Assembly: GCA_037447655.1 (NCBI GenBank)
Contig: JBBHKE010000573.1
Coordinates: 1 to 62,000 of the forward strand
Source: Zygnema cylindricum
Lineage: Eukaryota > Streptophyta > Zygnematophyceae > Zygnematales > Zygnemataceae
Direction: 5' to 3'
DNA: 62,000 bases
The notes beneath the pieces are model-generated. The model worked only from the letters and a program-made list of their open reading frames with translations. It did no database searches and was not told the origin of the DNA. The position numbers and the translations under genes were made by a program. Positions 50,749 through 62,000 of this stretch are shown here, one piece after another (position 1 is the stretch's first letter; each line of letters begins with the position of its first letter).

Positions 50749-53247
50749 CTCTCTGTGTTGGAGTGGCCGCCAGAAAGGACGAACGAGATTCTGCGCGCCG
50801 TGATCCTATGGATGAACTTGTTCGGATGCGGTTCGAAATATTTGTTGTTTGCGCGTCGCTTTGGATGAGTTACTTCGTGTAGTCGGCGTTATTTTTATTG
50901 GAGGGTCCCTGCGAGCTTTCCCCTTTTATCCTCACATCATTTTAACGACCCTTTTCGCTTCGCATTGTTTTACTTACAATGTTTATCTGTGCGTGTGAAA
51001 GTTTATATCCTCATTCGATCTGCTATCGCACTTATGGATGGTCATGTGTTTTGGATCTCCCTCGGCGTGCTCTTCCAAGTTTGGGGGGATTAGAGGATTG
51101 TTTAGGTAATTTTTGTTAGGCTGCGTTTTTTCATTGCTAATTTTGTGATTGTTTTTCTTTTCCATGTCCTTTGCTAAATTGCCATTTTTTATTTGCTTGC
51201 TCCGGTGCTCTATTTCTCAGTTTCATAATTGCTTGTTCTTTACTTTTGTTCCTATGTACTCAGCTGGTTAACAATCGGGCTTTCTTATAAAGCTCAGCTA
51301 GTACTGTATGGCAATATTATGTATTACATAATGATATTGTGTACTATATACTAATATGGAGGCCTTTTGGCCAATCACCAAGAGGGGCCTTGCAACACAT
51401 TGACCTCATAACATCTCAATGGACTCAGTGAAATTTTGCTTCTTGAAATAGTTAGTGTTTGTGCATCGATTGAATGGCATACCCATTCGAAACATACCAA
51501 TGCGACTAGAAAACTCACCGGAAGCTACACTATTATAATACCCTTGAAACTTCCACCATCGGGTGAAGTTGCTGTTGTCAATACGCAGATCAGGGTTGAT
51601 AATCGAGAAAAACTCTTGAAGCAGAATTACTGCAAACTCATGAAGAATCTTTGCCCGCCAAAGAGACGCCCCGAGACCCGAGGCCCGACCCGAGTATTCG
51701 CTTTGTGATCGCAAAACTTGCAAAGCTACTGGACACCTACTTTTAAGAAATCAAGGCAATGGCCTATTCTCGGGACCACTAGATTTGCACATACGAAGTA
51801 CTGGAAGCAACATGTTCTGGTCTTGGAATCTTGTAGCCCGGGAGGATGAAAAGGACAGCCTCAGATTTTAGACAGTTCACCGAACAGGAAGACTTAGGAG
51901 CTCAATGACTCGGTAGAAAGGGATTCGTGGACGTTTTAGCAGTGAAGTGTAGATTTGGAAACAATCACTTTGGCAACCATTTTCCCGTGCATATGCGTCT
52001 ATCCATGAAGAATGACAACAGCCGCAAAGTTGGGAAGACTTTCAACCTCTATAGTGAGGCATTATGATCCTTTTCTGTGATTTATTTTGAATCAGGCAAA
52101 CCACAACATTCCACTACTGTACAGCATTCTATCTTATGGGAACTATTTGACACAACCCATTGTTTCACGGCAGCAAAAAGTCTCGACTCAATTCAAATTT
52201 AAAGACACAGTATAGAGAAAATGCCCTCCAAACTCAAGCAATTACATATATACAATCAGCCTCAGGTCACTATACTGCCCATTGTTACTAGAGTTAAACA
52301 TTTTCCATGCAGTTGAAGTACGTTTTCTCTTCACACAGTTTCAATCAAACACAGAAAAACTTTTACCTTTCGATTGCTTGCCTCATAACAAGATGGTCTA
52401 CCGCAGAGTAAGAGGCCTTTTGAATCCAAAAAATTCTTAACTATATTAATGATGGGCAGTGTACCTGCCTAAAACATAGATGGACAATGACTGGCGACAC
52501 TGCACACGCCAGAACAGGACTTGCAACCTGCCGGATAATGATGCATTACCTGTTTTAGAGTTCAGCAACATTGTGGCATGCGATAATAACAAAAGTAAAA
52601 ATCCACTCGATTTCAAGTATCATACACATGGCTTCCATTTCAACTCCACCAAAAAGAGGACAGTTACTATTACAAATGTATCAGGTGGCATTCTTGCACA
52701 CGAGCCTTCAAAGGGATATGGCTGCTATCATCCTGATACTCAGGTCTAGCATCAGGCTGCCAAGCAGTAAAAAAGGAAAGAATCCTGCCAGTAAACCACA
52801 CAAAAACACTATACTCCATTCTAGTTGCTATTATTCCTGTTGCTGACAGCCAACATCTGAATTGCGTACTTCCATCTCCAAAAAAATATTGGACCAACTG
52901 AAAAAATTATGTACAAGATCCCCAAGCCTTATTCCATTTTAGTATCCACTGCAGGAATTGCCTCAATTGCTGGCAATCTACTAGAGATAAAAAAATAAAG
53001 AAGAAGACCATCTGTCACCGTTCAACATCCATTATATAGTCAATTGGAATGAATCTATCACCTCTCTCTGTTTCCAAATAAGCTGATACGCAAAAACAAT
53101 CGAGACTATGTTCTCCAGAATTTGATCAGAAGTTCATGAATCCTTCCATTAGCAGCATCTTGTCATTCAGCAGATGCATAACATCATTCTCAACGGAAAT
53201 GTTGTTACAAAATGTCTTTCTTCCATCACCAGAAGCTTCACAGAAGC
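50749..53247. other. Gene-poor stretch, including 3' flank of the BTB-family gene
   Basis: No recognised gene. The open frames at 51406-51723 (both strands) and 52480-52749 have no known motif. The part nearest 53247 is probably 3' UTR of the minus-strand gene. Confidence 0.4.
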
Positions 53248-54872
53248 TCAAGCAGTAATTGAAAGAGGCCTTGTCACGGCCTGAAGTCGTGCTCTCTGGC
53301 ACCACTGGCCATACGACTTCTGAAAATTTGGCCAATCAGAAATCGACCAGGAATACTCCTCCAACCATGTTGCAAAAATGAGCTCCTGGTCAGGCGCAGG
53401 AAGGGGAGCAATGGCATTCTGCAAGGCCTCCTCTGTTTCCTGCATAACAGTCGAAAACAGGTGACGCGCTTCAGTCTTTGCATTTCATGTTTTTATACAC
53501 AAAATCGTCCAAAAATATTTTGGGACTCTTTTGCAGCTGCAATATTTTTCACAAAAATAGGTCCCAGCGGCAATTGCCAGCTTGAATCCACATTAATACA
53601 TGCTAGTATGTCAACATAAAAACACAATCTAGAAAACAAGCGAAGATACTGAATGACTCACACAAAAAAGAAGCCAAAGATTTTACAACAACTCAGCTCA
53701 ACTACTCATCAGTAACTCGATGTACTGTTATCAAGGAATGCAAGACCAGACAATGTGCGCTAGTTTTTCCCAAAAAAAATAAACGGAAGATGCCATAAAA
53801 AACGACAGTCGTAAAATCCACGCTAAGCAGGATAGGAAAAAAATGGACAGGATAAGACGGCACAAACACTTTGTACCATGTGACGCACCAAGAAAATACA
53901 AAAAACAGGCAAGACTTCTCGCTGAAACTAAGTAAAGAATATGGCTGACAAAAATCACAACAGCTATTAATGTTTCACCTGCTTCTCCCAATTGCTGAAA
54001 ATAGGTCCATCGCCTCCATGAGTTGCACGGCAAAAGAGAGGGAGCCAAAGCAGCAAAAAACGGAAACGAACTTGATTCGTTACAAATACAGCATCATTTC
54101 CAATAGCCCGGCACAAAATAGCAGATAAGCGAACAAGACTTCGTTGAATCCTTGGACTAGACGTAAGAGACATAGAAGCAAGCATAGTCGCTCTGCTCCA
54201 TTGCCAGCAAACCTCGTCGATTCCATCACACTCTCCCATCTTTTCCACAACCCACAGAAGTTCCTGCGCAAGCTTTTCTGCTTTGTCTCCTTCGATACTT
54301 CCAAATTCATTCAAACTGGCCCATGCATAGCGTTCAATCATTTGGCCAAGTCGAGTAGATCCTTTCTGTCGTTTCAGAGCAGTCTCCAACAACTGCAAAG
54401 TCCTGCGGAAAGCTCTTGCTAACGCTGCTTTGTTCACCGCTAAAAGAGGATGCTCAAGAGAAGCATTTTCAGCAAGCATTCTCTCAGCCATAGCTCTTGT
54501 AAAGGCATACTTTGGAGAGGACGTTGGCAAATTGGTAACAAGAGTAAGAGCATGAGAAAGAGCTCTTCCTATGGCGCCATCTGGCTTGTTTTTTACGCTG
54601 CTTCTGACGTCACGCTGAGCTGTCATAGCAGTTTCTGCACAAGTAGCCATGACAGTGTACGGGAGAACCAGAGGAAGTATGACGAGACTGAGAAGCTGCT
54701 CAGCCAAAGGACGAAATACGAGGAAAGCTTCCGAGATAAATTTTGCAGAAGACGCCAAAAAAAAGTGCCAGATTACAGCAGACAGGCTGTTGACATGTCG
54801 CGGATTATTCTGCGGTTCAGCATATTGAAGGTTGCAAGAAGACGAACGAGAAGACATGTCTCCAGCTGGCAT
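53248..54872 (-). CDS. BTB/POZ-family protein (At1g63850/At5g60050-like), C-terminal domain
   Basis: Two exons: 54872-53979 (donor CAG|GTGAAA) and 53439-53248 (acceptor TTATGCAG), joined in phase, about 361 residues. The C-terminal half matches the helical domain of plant BTB/POZ proteins: ERYAWASLNEFG, VEKMGECDGI, RFRFLLLWLPLFCRA (about 270-284), then exon 2 PAPDQELIFATWLEEY and SDWPNF...W. These proteins are thought to be substrate adaptors of CUL3 E3 ligases. The N-terminal BTB domain itself is not found: the first ~100 residues are hydrophobic or nondescript and may include unspliced intron or 5' UTR. So this is either a BTB-less paralogue or missing 5' exons. The start is tentative. Confidence 0.7.
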
Positions 54873-56539
54873 GATTTGTAATTTCTTTACGCAATTTTCT
54901 TCTCACAAGAAATTATCTTAAGCAAGAAGCAGGAACCAAGCCACTATATTTGATACGAGGAACAGAGAGTGTTGAAAGGGAAAAGGAAACGACAAAAATG
55001 TAAGTAAAGCAGTGGGGTATGACAGACTCAACGGCGTTCAGCTTTCGAATTACGAGGATTGACGAGACTGTTTGACAGTTGGCATCGCGGATTGCTCTGG
55101 ACAAAGAGCTAAACCATGGCCTCAGGAAAGGAGAAGGATGTTGAAGGAGGATCTTGCAACCTCCTCAAATATTGGAAGCAGAGACTGATGTGGCACGGAC
55201 AGAGTGCACGAAGATTTATGCTGCGACAATGTCTGACAGTTACTGTAATTAGGGCGGATTGCCTGGAAACGAGTGGTTCAGCTTCACTCTTTCGTACAGT
55301 TTTGCTCCTAAAGTCGATCACACTATTTTTAGAATTCCTCGTTGACACAATTGAAACATAATTTAACGTTGTCAAAACAACTAACGCATGGCCATACGCT
55401 CGCACGCACTGGCTGGATGAGTGCTAGAACTTAAATGGTGTTGGTTGATGTGTTTATTTTGGTGGTTGTGAATGTGATAAACTGCTGAACAGTTACAAAC
55501 AACGCAATTCGTGTGCGGTTGTGTCATATCTTGATTCGAAAAGTTCATAAAGGAGCGACATCAGAATCTGTACGGAGGATTCAAAATCTTGCAAATTATT
55601 TTGTTTTGTTTCACTTTATCATGTAAAAGGTTTGACAAGTCAGCAAGAAACCTGTCCAGATCAATAAAGACGCGTTCCAAAACGACATGCTGAGAGTACG
55701 GTTTCAGATTATCTGGGACAATAATACTCGAACCGTACTAGGAAACAGTCTACGTGTACAGTAAAGAGCATATCCAACGCCCTTCATTAGAATCGTCCAT
55801 GATAGGCCAACAGGTCAAAGTCGTACAGTTTAACGTCAAAGATTTTCTGTATGATGAAGATTCACGAGTGGGCATACAATAAAACGTTAAAGTTTTTTAT
55901 TTCAAAAAGTGCGATGGAAAAAACCATCAAGGTACAAAGGGTTTCAAAAAAAGGGGAAAAAGCGTTTAATGCTAAAATATTGCCATACAATACCAGGACC
56001 TGTAACTCACGGTCATGGCGAACAATTGCCTAAAAAAGTACACAATTAGTTGACGTCACAAAACGTCCAGTGACAGCTTCATTTGTCGTGACACGCGTTA
56101 AAAGCTAGGGCCCTCGGCTCCATCAGGCCACTTTTTGGTCCAAAGTCGGGCTGTACGGCGAAATTAGATGAACCGCAGCAAATAGACCCTCCTAGCCGCG
56201 TGAAATCAAGCGGGCCAATTTTGTCCTTTGCGTGAGATTTACGGGAAAGAATAAAAAGTCGTTTCACAAAAACTGCCTTTGTAAATTTTGTGAAACGATT
56301 CTCGCATTTTATTCGTCCAGTTCCGGAATCGGTCCAAGAAAACTTTTGAGACGCGTAACGCAGCCGTAAAAGGGAAGCGTTCTCGAATGCTTTTGTACCT
56401 GCCGTATTTTTTCTCCGGGAGCCCTGATAGGAGCCGAGCGCTTAAAGCATAGTTGTCCCGTGCGCATAATACGCACGAAACGAAGGAGCGAATACTACGC
56501 ACGATACGCATTTAACGATGAAAAAAATGTTATAAAATG
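54873..56539. other. Intergenic 5' flank
   Basis: Apart from the small open frame at 55116 nothing is recognised. 55850-56300 has weakly coding-like runs without motifs. Confidence 0.35.
55116..55361 (+). CDS. Small open frame divergent from the BTB-family gene
   Basis: 81 codons with a good start context (ACCATGGCC) 244 bp from the other gene's presumed start. The N-terminus is charged (MASGKEKDVEGG); no known domain. It could be exon 1 of a divergently transcribed gene or chance. Confidence 0.25.
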   Translation: MASGKEKDVEGGSCNLLKYWKQRLMWHGQSARRFMLRQCLTVTVIRADCLETSGSASLFRTVLLLKSITLFLEFLVDTIET

Positions 56540-57070
56540 CGTACCTGACAATGTACCCGTACATTTTCGTACATTTGCGTACTGTTTTCGTACATTTCGG
56601 AACTTTTAGGGGGGTTTGAGGATTTTTAGGGTACATTCTCGTGCGTTCTCAAATATTTATGTTAAACAGCCAACTATTATTCGTACATTTACGTACAGTG
56701 TCCGTATGTTTTCGTAATTTTGACGGTTATTTATTTGAGACTTTTAGGGTACATTTTTGTACTTTTTCGTATATTTCAGTTATACGAACTTACATTTTTC
56801 GTACACGTACGTACGACGTCCGTATATTACAGTACTTTTAGGGTTAGTGATGGGGGGATTTTAGGGTGTTTAGGGTACTTCCCGTGCATTTCGTACATTT
56901 CTGTAAAATAGAGTACATATGCCTTATATTATTCGTACTCATAGGTTTTTTAGGGTACACATGTCGTACAATGATGTACATTTCCGTATGTTTTTCGTAC
57001 GTTTTTAGGATTTTTTAAGGATTTTTTAGGGTTAAGGGGACGGTTTCCGTACGTTTTCGTACATCGTACA
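56540..57070. repeat. Degenerate GTAC-rich tandem repeat
   Basis: At least four degenerate units with TTCGTACATTT, CGTATGTTTTCGTA and TTTTAGGG(G/T) parts. It looks like the reverse complement of the 45470 array. Confidence 0.65.
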
Positions 57071-57529
57071 GCGAAAACTAACGAACAGTATGAAAGTAAC
57101 GAATACTACGTAGTTTTCGGAAAAAAGTCGAAATCCGTACGAATAGGACAACTATGGTCTACATCCGATAGTATATGTTTACATCATAACTTTGGAGAAT
57201 CAAATCGATCATTTCGTAACATTGTTATTATGACAAAAAAAAAAGGTACGACATTGTACGAAACAATACGACCTTCAGTAAACAACATCATTTTTTTCTT
57301 AATGGAACTTCACCCTAAGCAAAAAACGAAAAAAAATGAAGGTTTTGTACTGTCCATACTATCCAACATTATTCTACTTTGTACTATTGGTATCGTGAAC
57401 TTGAAAATTACAAATTTTCACCTAGAAAGTACGTGACATCACGATTAGCGTCGCAAATTGGATACGGTACAAACACTATTCATTTCGTAAATCTTACTAA
57501 AAGATAAGGGCCGCAAATCATTCTCTATT

Positions 57530-57815
57530 GCAAAGTGTTAGTTATGCATTTTATACAGTGTTTCCACAAATATGTCAAATTATCATGTCAATTTCACGCG
57601 TTAGATCGCAATTATTTGCTTACTTATACGTTGTACAATATTGCAAAGTATTAATTATGCATTTTATATGGTGTTTCCACAAGTATGTCAAATGTTTATG
57701 TCAAATTCACGCGACATATACTAATTATTTGTCAATAAATAAATGGAAATCAAATTATTGTGTCAATTTTACACGACAAATCCTAATTATTAGCTTACTT
57801 ATTTCCTTATTTTTT
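57530..57815. repeat. ~112-bp tandem repeat
   Basis: Two good units (GCAAAGTRTTARTTATGCATTTTATA..., from 57530 and 57643) and a partial third from about 57752. Confidence 0.85.
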
Positions 57816-58259
57816 AGAGAATTGTTGCGTTTTTGTAACCGACTGTGGCTCTAACATGTGTGCGGTTGAAGATCTACCGAGTATGTTTTTTTAGATACCT
57901 CGTGCGGACCATAAAATTGTTATAATTGTGACAACGATTTTGAACAAGAGCGCGACTTAAAAAAAAAACAAATACGATGTGGAAGTTCTTTAATTGTTTG
58001 ATTTACTTAACTCTTGCAAATCATTGGTCACATTTTTCAAATAGAGTTATTTACACAATCATTTGAAAAACACTTTAAAACAAGGAAACGCTACGCGGTA
58101 GAATTATTTCCTCCAAATTCTTAATATTATTTACGTTGCATTCGATGAGATACGATCAATAGCTCAAGCAAATATAAGTCGATACTTTTTGCTTGTGTCG
58201 ATAAGACTCATCTTACCGAACTTATATAATTTTTGGAAAAGTTTTAAGTATCGACCCTA

Positions 58260-58740
58260 ATGTTAGAAAAATTAAAAGAACCAACATTACATTTGGTTTT
58301 GTTTGAACATTCGTTTATCTGTAAGCATTGTAAGATAAGAAAAACATCTTACAATGACGGTGAAAAACAATTCCCTGCCCATTTCCCAAACTTGCAAAAG
58401 TTGAAATAACTTTTTATGAAATTTGCATAACCGAAGTGAGCCCTTCATGCGTATTTTATTTTGACATCTCTTTTTGATCCTTGACAAAACATAGGGTTGA
58501 AATAATTGGGGTATCTAAAACCGAAATTGAAAGCGGGAGAGTCAAACTTTAGGAACTCGCAAACGACCTCGGTGGTGACGTTGATATTGGTAGTCTTCGA
58601 CGTATAACAAAAAAACGAAAAACATCGAAAAATATGGACAGTTTCCACATTTTTTTTGGTGGGAGCGATGACAAAAACGAGGTTCTTATCACCACGGACA
58701 AAAAAACGGTCGTTAATGATGAATTAAAACATTAATTTGT
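58260..58740 (+). pseudogene. Possible BED-type zinc finger/transposase relic
   Basis: The + strand reads HSFICKHCKIRKTS...HFPNLQKLK at about 58304-58409, a C-X2-C...H pattern as in the BED finger at the start of hAT transposases. A second open run at about 58550-58730 has KKRKTSKNMDS. Stops separate them and no catalytic hAT motif is seen. Confidence 0.3.
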
Positions 58741-58955
58741 TTTAAAATTAACCAGCCACGAAAGATTCAACTTTAACATAGTCGAGTGGTGAAAAAAAAA
58801 TAAAGTGTACGTGCAAAAGATGGAGGATTTCCTATTCTATCTTGTGTCACTAGGTCCGTTTTAACTATTCCGACATCCGTTTTAACTATTCCGACTTCTA
58901 TTTTTATGTCGAATGCAATTTTTCGAATGTTGAAAACACAATCACAAAAAAAAGG

Positions 58956-58987
58956 AGCTCACTAGCAACTTCAGTTGTTAGTGAGCT
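58956..58987. repeat. Strong hairpin
   Basis: AGCTCACTAGCAACT and AGTTGTTAGTGAGCT pair over 15 bases with one mismatch and a 2-base loop, between A-rich and T-rich sequence. Confidence 0.85.
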
Positions 58988-59040
58988 TTTGTGCGTTAGA
59001 TCCTATCAAGATGTTTTAAACGCATAATTTTATGTTTTAA

Positions 59041-59660
59041 TTTGTTTTTTTTTTTTTTCTAATTATTGTTCTTTTTTTAGTATTAGTTATATTGTTATTT
59101 TTTTATTCAAATTTTTTGTTGTATTTCCCAAATTTTCTAATGTTCTTTTTTTTTTTTTTCAAATCATAATGCTTATATTCAAAAGCGTGGTATTTCTACC
59201 AAATTTAGAGTTATATATTTTGGATAGTTTTTAAGTTTGAGGTTAAAAATTTGCATAATAAAGTCGAAAATAGGACGAGGATTTATTTGTTGTAATTTGT
59301 TTATTTCTATATTTGGTATTACGGAAGAATTTTCGTTTTTTTTTGCCTATCCTAATGTGTTTTTCGCTAATTGATTTTCTATGTGAAAAACTAAAATTTT
59401 ATTTTTAAGCATACATAATAAAAACTTTACCTTTTTTGCATGATTCATAACATAGTATCGTAGTCGAGAGAAAAACCGTCTAAAAAATGTAGTGAAAATT
59501 TTATATTTGCGAGAAAATAAGCATTAATCTAAGAGTTACACGCAAAATTAGGAAAAAATCTCTTAAGGGAGGTGATTGTCGAGGAAAAAAACTATTCGTC
59601 AAAAGAGATTGCAAAAAGACAAAATAGTAAAAAGAAGAGGTACACGAACTGTTTTTTTGC
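59041..59660. other. AT-rich interior of the hAT-like copy
   Basis: Long T-runs, no gene seen. Confidence 0.5.
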
Positions 59661-59689
59661 AAGGGGAGATATACCACTACACCGCGGGT

Positions 59690-59867
59690 CGTTATTAGTG
59701 TTAAGAAGTCGCTACTATTTATAACAAAAAATCACAAAATAGGGTTAACAACGTTACTTAAAGACGTGGACTACAACCTGCTACGTCTCCTTACATTAAA
59801 TAGTATTATTAATTGTAATTTTTCATCAACACTAATAAATGTTTATCGCTAATAACAATGAGCGTTG
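59690..59867. mobile_element. CACCG-family short MITE, nested in the hAT-like copy
   Basis: CACCGCGGGTCGTTATTAGTG ... ATCGCTAATAACAATGAGCGTTG with TA on both sides (59688-59689, 59868-59869). Confidence 0.82.
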
Positions 59868-60108
59868 TAGTTTTGTACTTATTCGGGTACGCAAGGGAAA
59901 TCGAGTTTCGGTTAAAACTTTTATTTTCGTAAACGCCTATCGGGTAACGGGTAACAATTTAGGAGCGTGACGTAACCCGGTTGGGTGTCGCGTATTCAGA
60001 TTTTGAAAAAAAAAAATGTCGGTTTTGGGTATCTAAATTTGGACTTTTCGACTTCTGCCAACGGGAAACGCACCGATATACAACAATATAACACAGTTCA
60101 GTATAGTA

Positions 60109-60342
60109 CATCGTGAATCGTTATTCGCGTAAAGGTTTCTTTAACGTGTAGGAACAATTACCGTTATTTACGCTAATTGAGAATTTGGAAATTTTCAACG
60201 AAATCGTTTATTCTAATTAGGAATGTACGGTACCTCAATTAACGTCAAGGAAAAATTAAAATCATGTATCCTATTTGAGGAAAAAAATCAAAATTTTAAG
60301 AACCCAAATTAGTGACTTTGACACTAATAACGATGCGCGGTG
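60109..60342. mobile_element. CACCG-family short MITE
   Basis: CATCGTGAATCGTTATTCGCG ... CACTAATAACGATGCGCGGTG with TA on both sides. The right half is almost identical to 50395-50512 and the left half to 61407-61500, so it looks like a hybrid of two subfamilies. Confidence 0.85.
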
Positions 60343-60344
60343 TA

Positions 60345-61404
60345 CTTTCTTTTGTTCTTATTGACTCAGATGGTTTACCATCGCGCTTTTTAATAAAGTC
60401 GGCCACATATTTAGGAACTGTCCAAACTGTGCTGTATTTGACTCGAATAAAATTATACCTACATTAACATAAAGGAAAATCTATGATTATCAATTATATT
60501 TTAGGTTTGAGGGTTAAAATTTTGAGTGCGCGGATATAGTGTTATCAACACTATAAGAGATTCTCGGTCTAGCTCCCCGGGCAACCGCGCGTTTCCGTAC
60601 GTAAAAAAGTTCGTTTGGAAATTGACGCTTTGACCGCTTTCAAACCAAAGAGTCGGTGGTGTACTTTTTTGCTATTTCGAGGGTCACGTCACAGTCTCGT
60701 GGAAATTGTCGGTCCTGTCTTTATTCCGATTGGTTACATTTGTCGTCGCACGAAGCATGTAATGTCCTGTCTAATAATGTGGCACTAAAAAACATATTGT
60801 ATGATCGAACCTCGCGTCGGCATCTATGCTACCGTAATTAGCGATTACTAGTTACATACAACAACGTTAAAAAACGTTTTTTTACGATAATATTCCACCC
60901 GTAGGCCGGTCCTAATTGGTTGAATTCCATTAGGATTTCCTATATGCACACATGCGAAACAGACATAGTCATCTGTTACCGGCTGGGTTGTCTCGGGCGG
61001 TTAGCTGTTTAATTTGTCCTTTTCGCAGCTGTCAAGATGGTCAGCAGTGCTGTGTGCGGTATTGCCACGTAGGATTATAGGTCATGTTCCACTTGCAACG
61101 AATGGAGAAAAAAACAATTGGCCGTCTCTAACATAGGGAGGAATTTTTTAAAACAAAAAACATTTAGTATTGGTACATGCGTTTTTTTTTGCGTGACCTT
61201 CGGAAATCGAATCTCAGCATTTGAAATAATGAAACCTGTTTTCTTGGAACTGTTTTGAAAGTCGTACAATGTTGCAGGGTGTCCGAAGGGCTGGTTGGAA
61301 AATCAGCAGATTCTGTTTGTCTTTTCTGCTAAAAAGTACTATATCAATCGAATGGCATTTGGACTTTTTTTAGGTGGCTGAAAACCATTGACGGTTTGGT
61401 ACAG
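60345..61404. other. Unassigned
   Basis: No gene recognised. A MITE-like right end (AACACTATAAGAGATTCTCGGTCTAG) near 60550 has no clear left partner. Confidence 0.35.
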
Positions 61405-61406
61405 TA

Positions 61407-61613
61407 CACCGCGAATCGTTATTCGCGTAAAGGTTTCTTTAGCGTGTAGGAACAATTACCGTTATTTACAGAATTTGGAAATTTTCAACGAAATCGTTTA
61501 TTCTAATTAGGAATTAGGGTTTTTTTAAATAGTGTGGATAATTCTATTTGAGAATTTGCAAAAAAAAAAAATACCTTAAATAGCCTCCATTACGCTAATA
61601 CCGATTCACGGTG
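61407..61613. mobile_element. CACCG-family short MITE
   Basis: CACCGCGAATCGTTATTCGCG ... TACGCTAATACCGATTCACGGTG with TA on both sides (61405-61406, 61614-61615). Confidence 0.87.
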
Positions 61614-61737
61614 TACTGTACATTACTGTACTGTGTTGTACTATGTACTACATTAGTGTATTGTGCTGTGCTAGTCTGTACCAATTTGTTCAAAGCGTTT
61701 ACCGTTGATTTGACGATAATAGTAGATTTTGTCGGTA

Positions 61738-61953
61738 CAAGTGAATCGCTGTTATTGTTAATGCTATTTTTGCCACTTAAAACATATTTTCTCCGTACAC
61801 ATGTGTTAGATTTTGGATCTGACGGTTGAGATTGAAAGCTAGGATTCTTAGCTTCCGGTTGTCGGTCTCATATTGAAAATCGGACAAATGCATACCAAAA
61901 AAAGATATTTTAAGCGGCGAAAAAATTGTTAACACTAATAGCGATACAAGATG
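61738..61953. mobile_element. CACCG-family short MITE with foldback interior
   Basis: CAAGTGAATCGCTGTTATTG ... ACACTAATAGCGATACAAGATG with TA on both sides. The interior TTTTTGCCACTTAAAACAT and its complement are shared with 46820-46985. Confidence 0.75.
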
Positions 61954-61963
61954 TACTGTACAG

Positions 61964-62000
61964 CGGAGGTCGCAAACGCTTAACCGAAACCGTAACCGAC
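61964..62000. mobile_element. Left end of a third hAT-like element, cut by the window
   Basis: CGGAGGTCGCAAACGCTTAACCGAAACCG matches the left end at 28877 (GAGTTCGCAAACGGTCAACCGAAACCG). Confidence 0.65.

Larger units (their letters stand above)
57310..60059. mobile_element. hAT-like element, second copy, left end eroded
   Basis: 57315-57510 aligns with 29027-29180 (TTTTGTACTGTCCATAC, TGACATCACGATTAGCGTCGCAAAT and ACACTATTCATTTC blocks), and 59880-60059 aligns with the right end at 30720-30894. Between them is sequence absent from the first copy, including a possible coding relic, tandem repeats and a MITE. It may be a longer, formerly autonomous relative. Confidence 0.6.

Noticed and set aside
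54450-54881. 143-codon + strand open frame
   Set aside because: Antisense shadow of the BTB-family gene, which has splice sites and family motifs.

Overview
The window is eukaryotic nuclear DNA, most likely from a streptophyte (the land-plant and charophyte-alga lineage). It has spliceosomal introns with GT/AG borders, a nine-exon 26S proteasome RPT6 gene whose protein reads like plant RPT6, a plant-type BTB/POZ-family C-terminal domain and a plant-type MYB repeat. The tRNA primer site of its copia elements matches plant initiator tRNA. The species cannot be named from sequence alone. Host genes are sparse and most of the window is nested transposable elements.

Layout. 1-129 is the end of a copia LTR, followed by decayed coding-like sequence to about 3080. 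3083-7688 is a non-autonomous copia-like element (two LTRs, broken gag, no pol). 7691-8705 is a composite repeat, repeated at 36652-38112. 10091-10778 is a small three-exon gene of unknown function with a decayed inverted copy at 12043-12470. 13130-14745 is AT-rich and holds two decayed intronless genes, a replication factor C small-subunit relic (+) and a type 2 methionine aminopeptidase relic (-); both families occur in nucleocytoplasmic large DNA viruses. 20146-26593 is a young full-length Ty1/copia element with a target-site duplication, 1048-bp LTRs and gag-PR-IN-RT-RH. 26847-35202 is a stack of DNA transposons nested inside one another. 35517-42928 is RPT6, with a repeat-filled second intron. 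44290-45300 is a decayed non-LTR retrotransposon C-terminus (-). 48292-48789 carries a lone MYB repeat (-). 53248-54872 is a two-exon BTB/POZ-family gene (-). The remainder to 62000 is mostly MITEs, tandem repeats and hAT-like elements.

The main finding is the pair of AT-rich relics at 13.1-14.7 kb, a candidate ancient giant-virus insertion. Others are: a TA-flanked MITE family proved mobile by two empty sites inside this same window; copia elements primed by the anticodon arm of initiator tRNA-Met, so that the primer site contains the gag ATG; repeated copying of exon edges into RPT6 introns, with loss of the normal exon 6 donor; and a decayed inverted duplication of a three-exon gene. All similarities were judged by eye; no alignment or database search was run.
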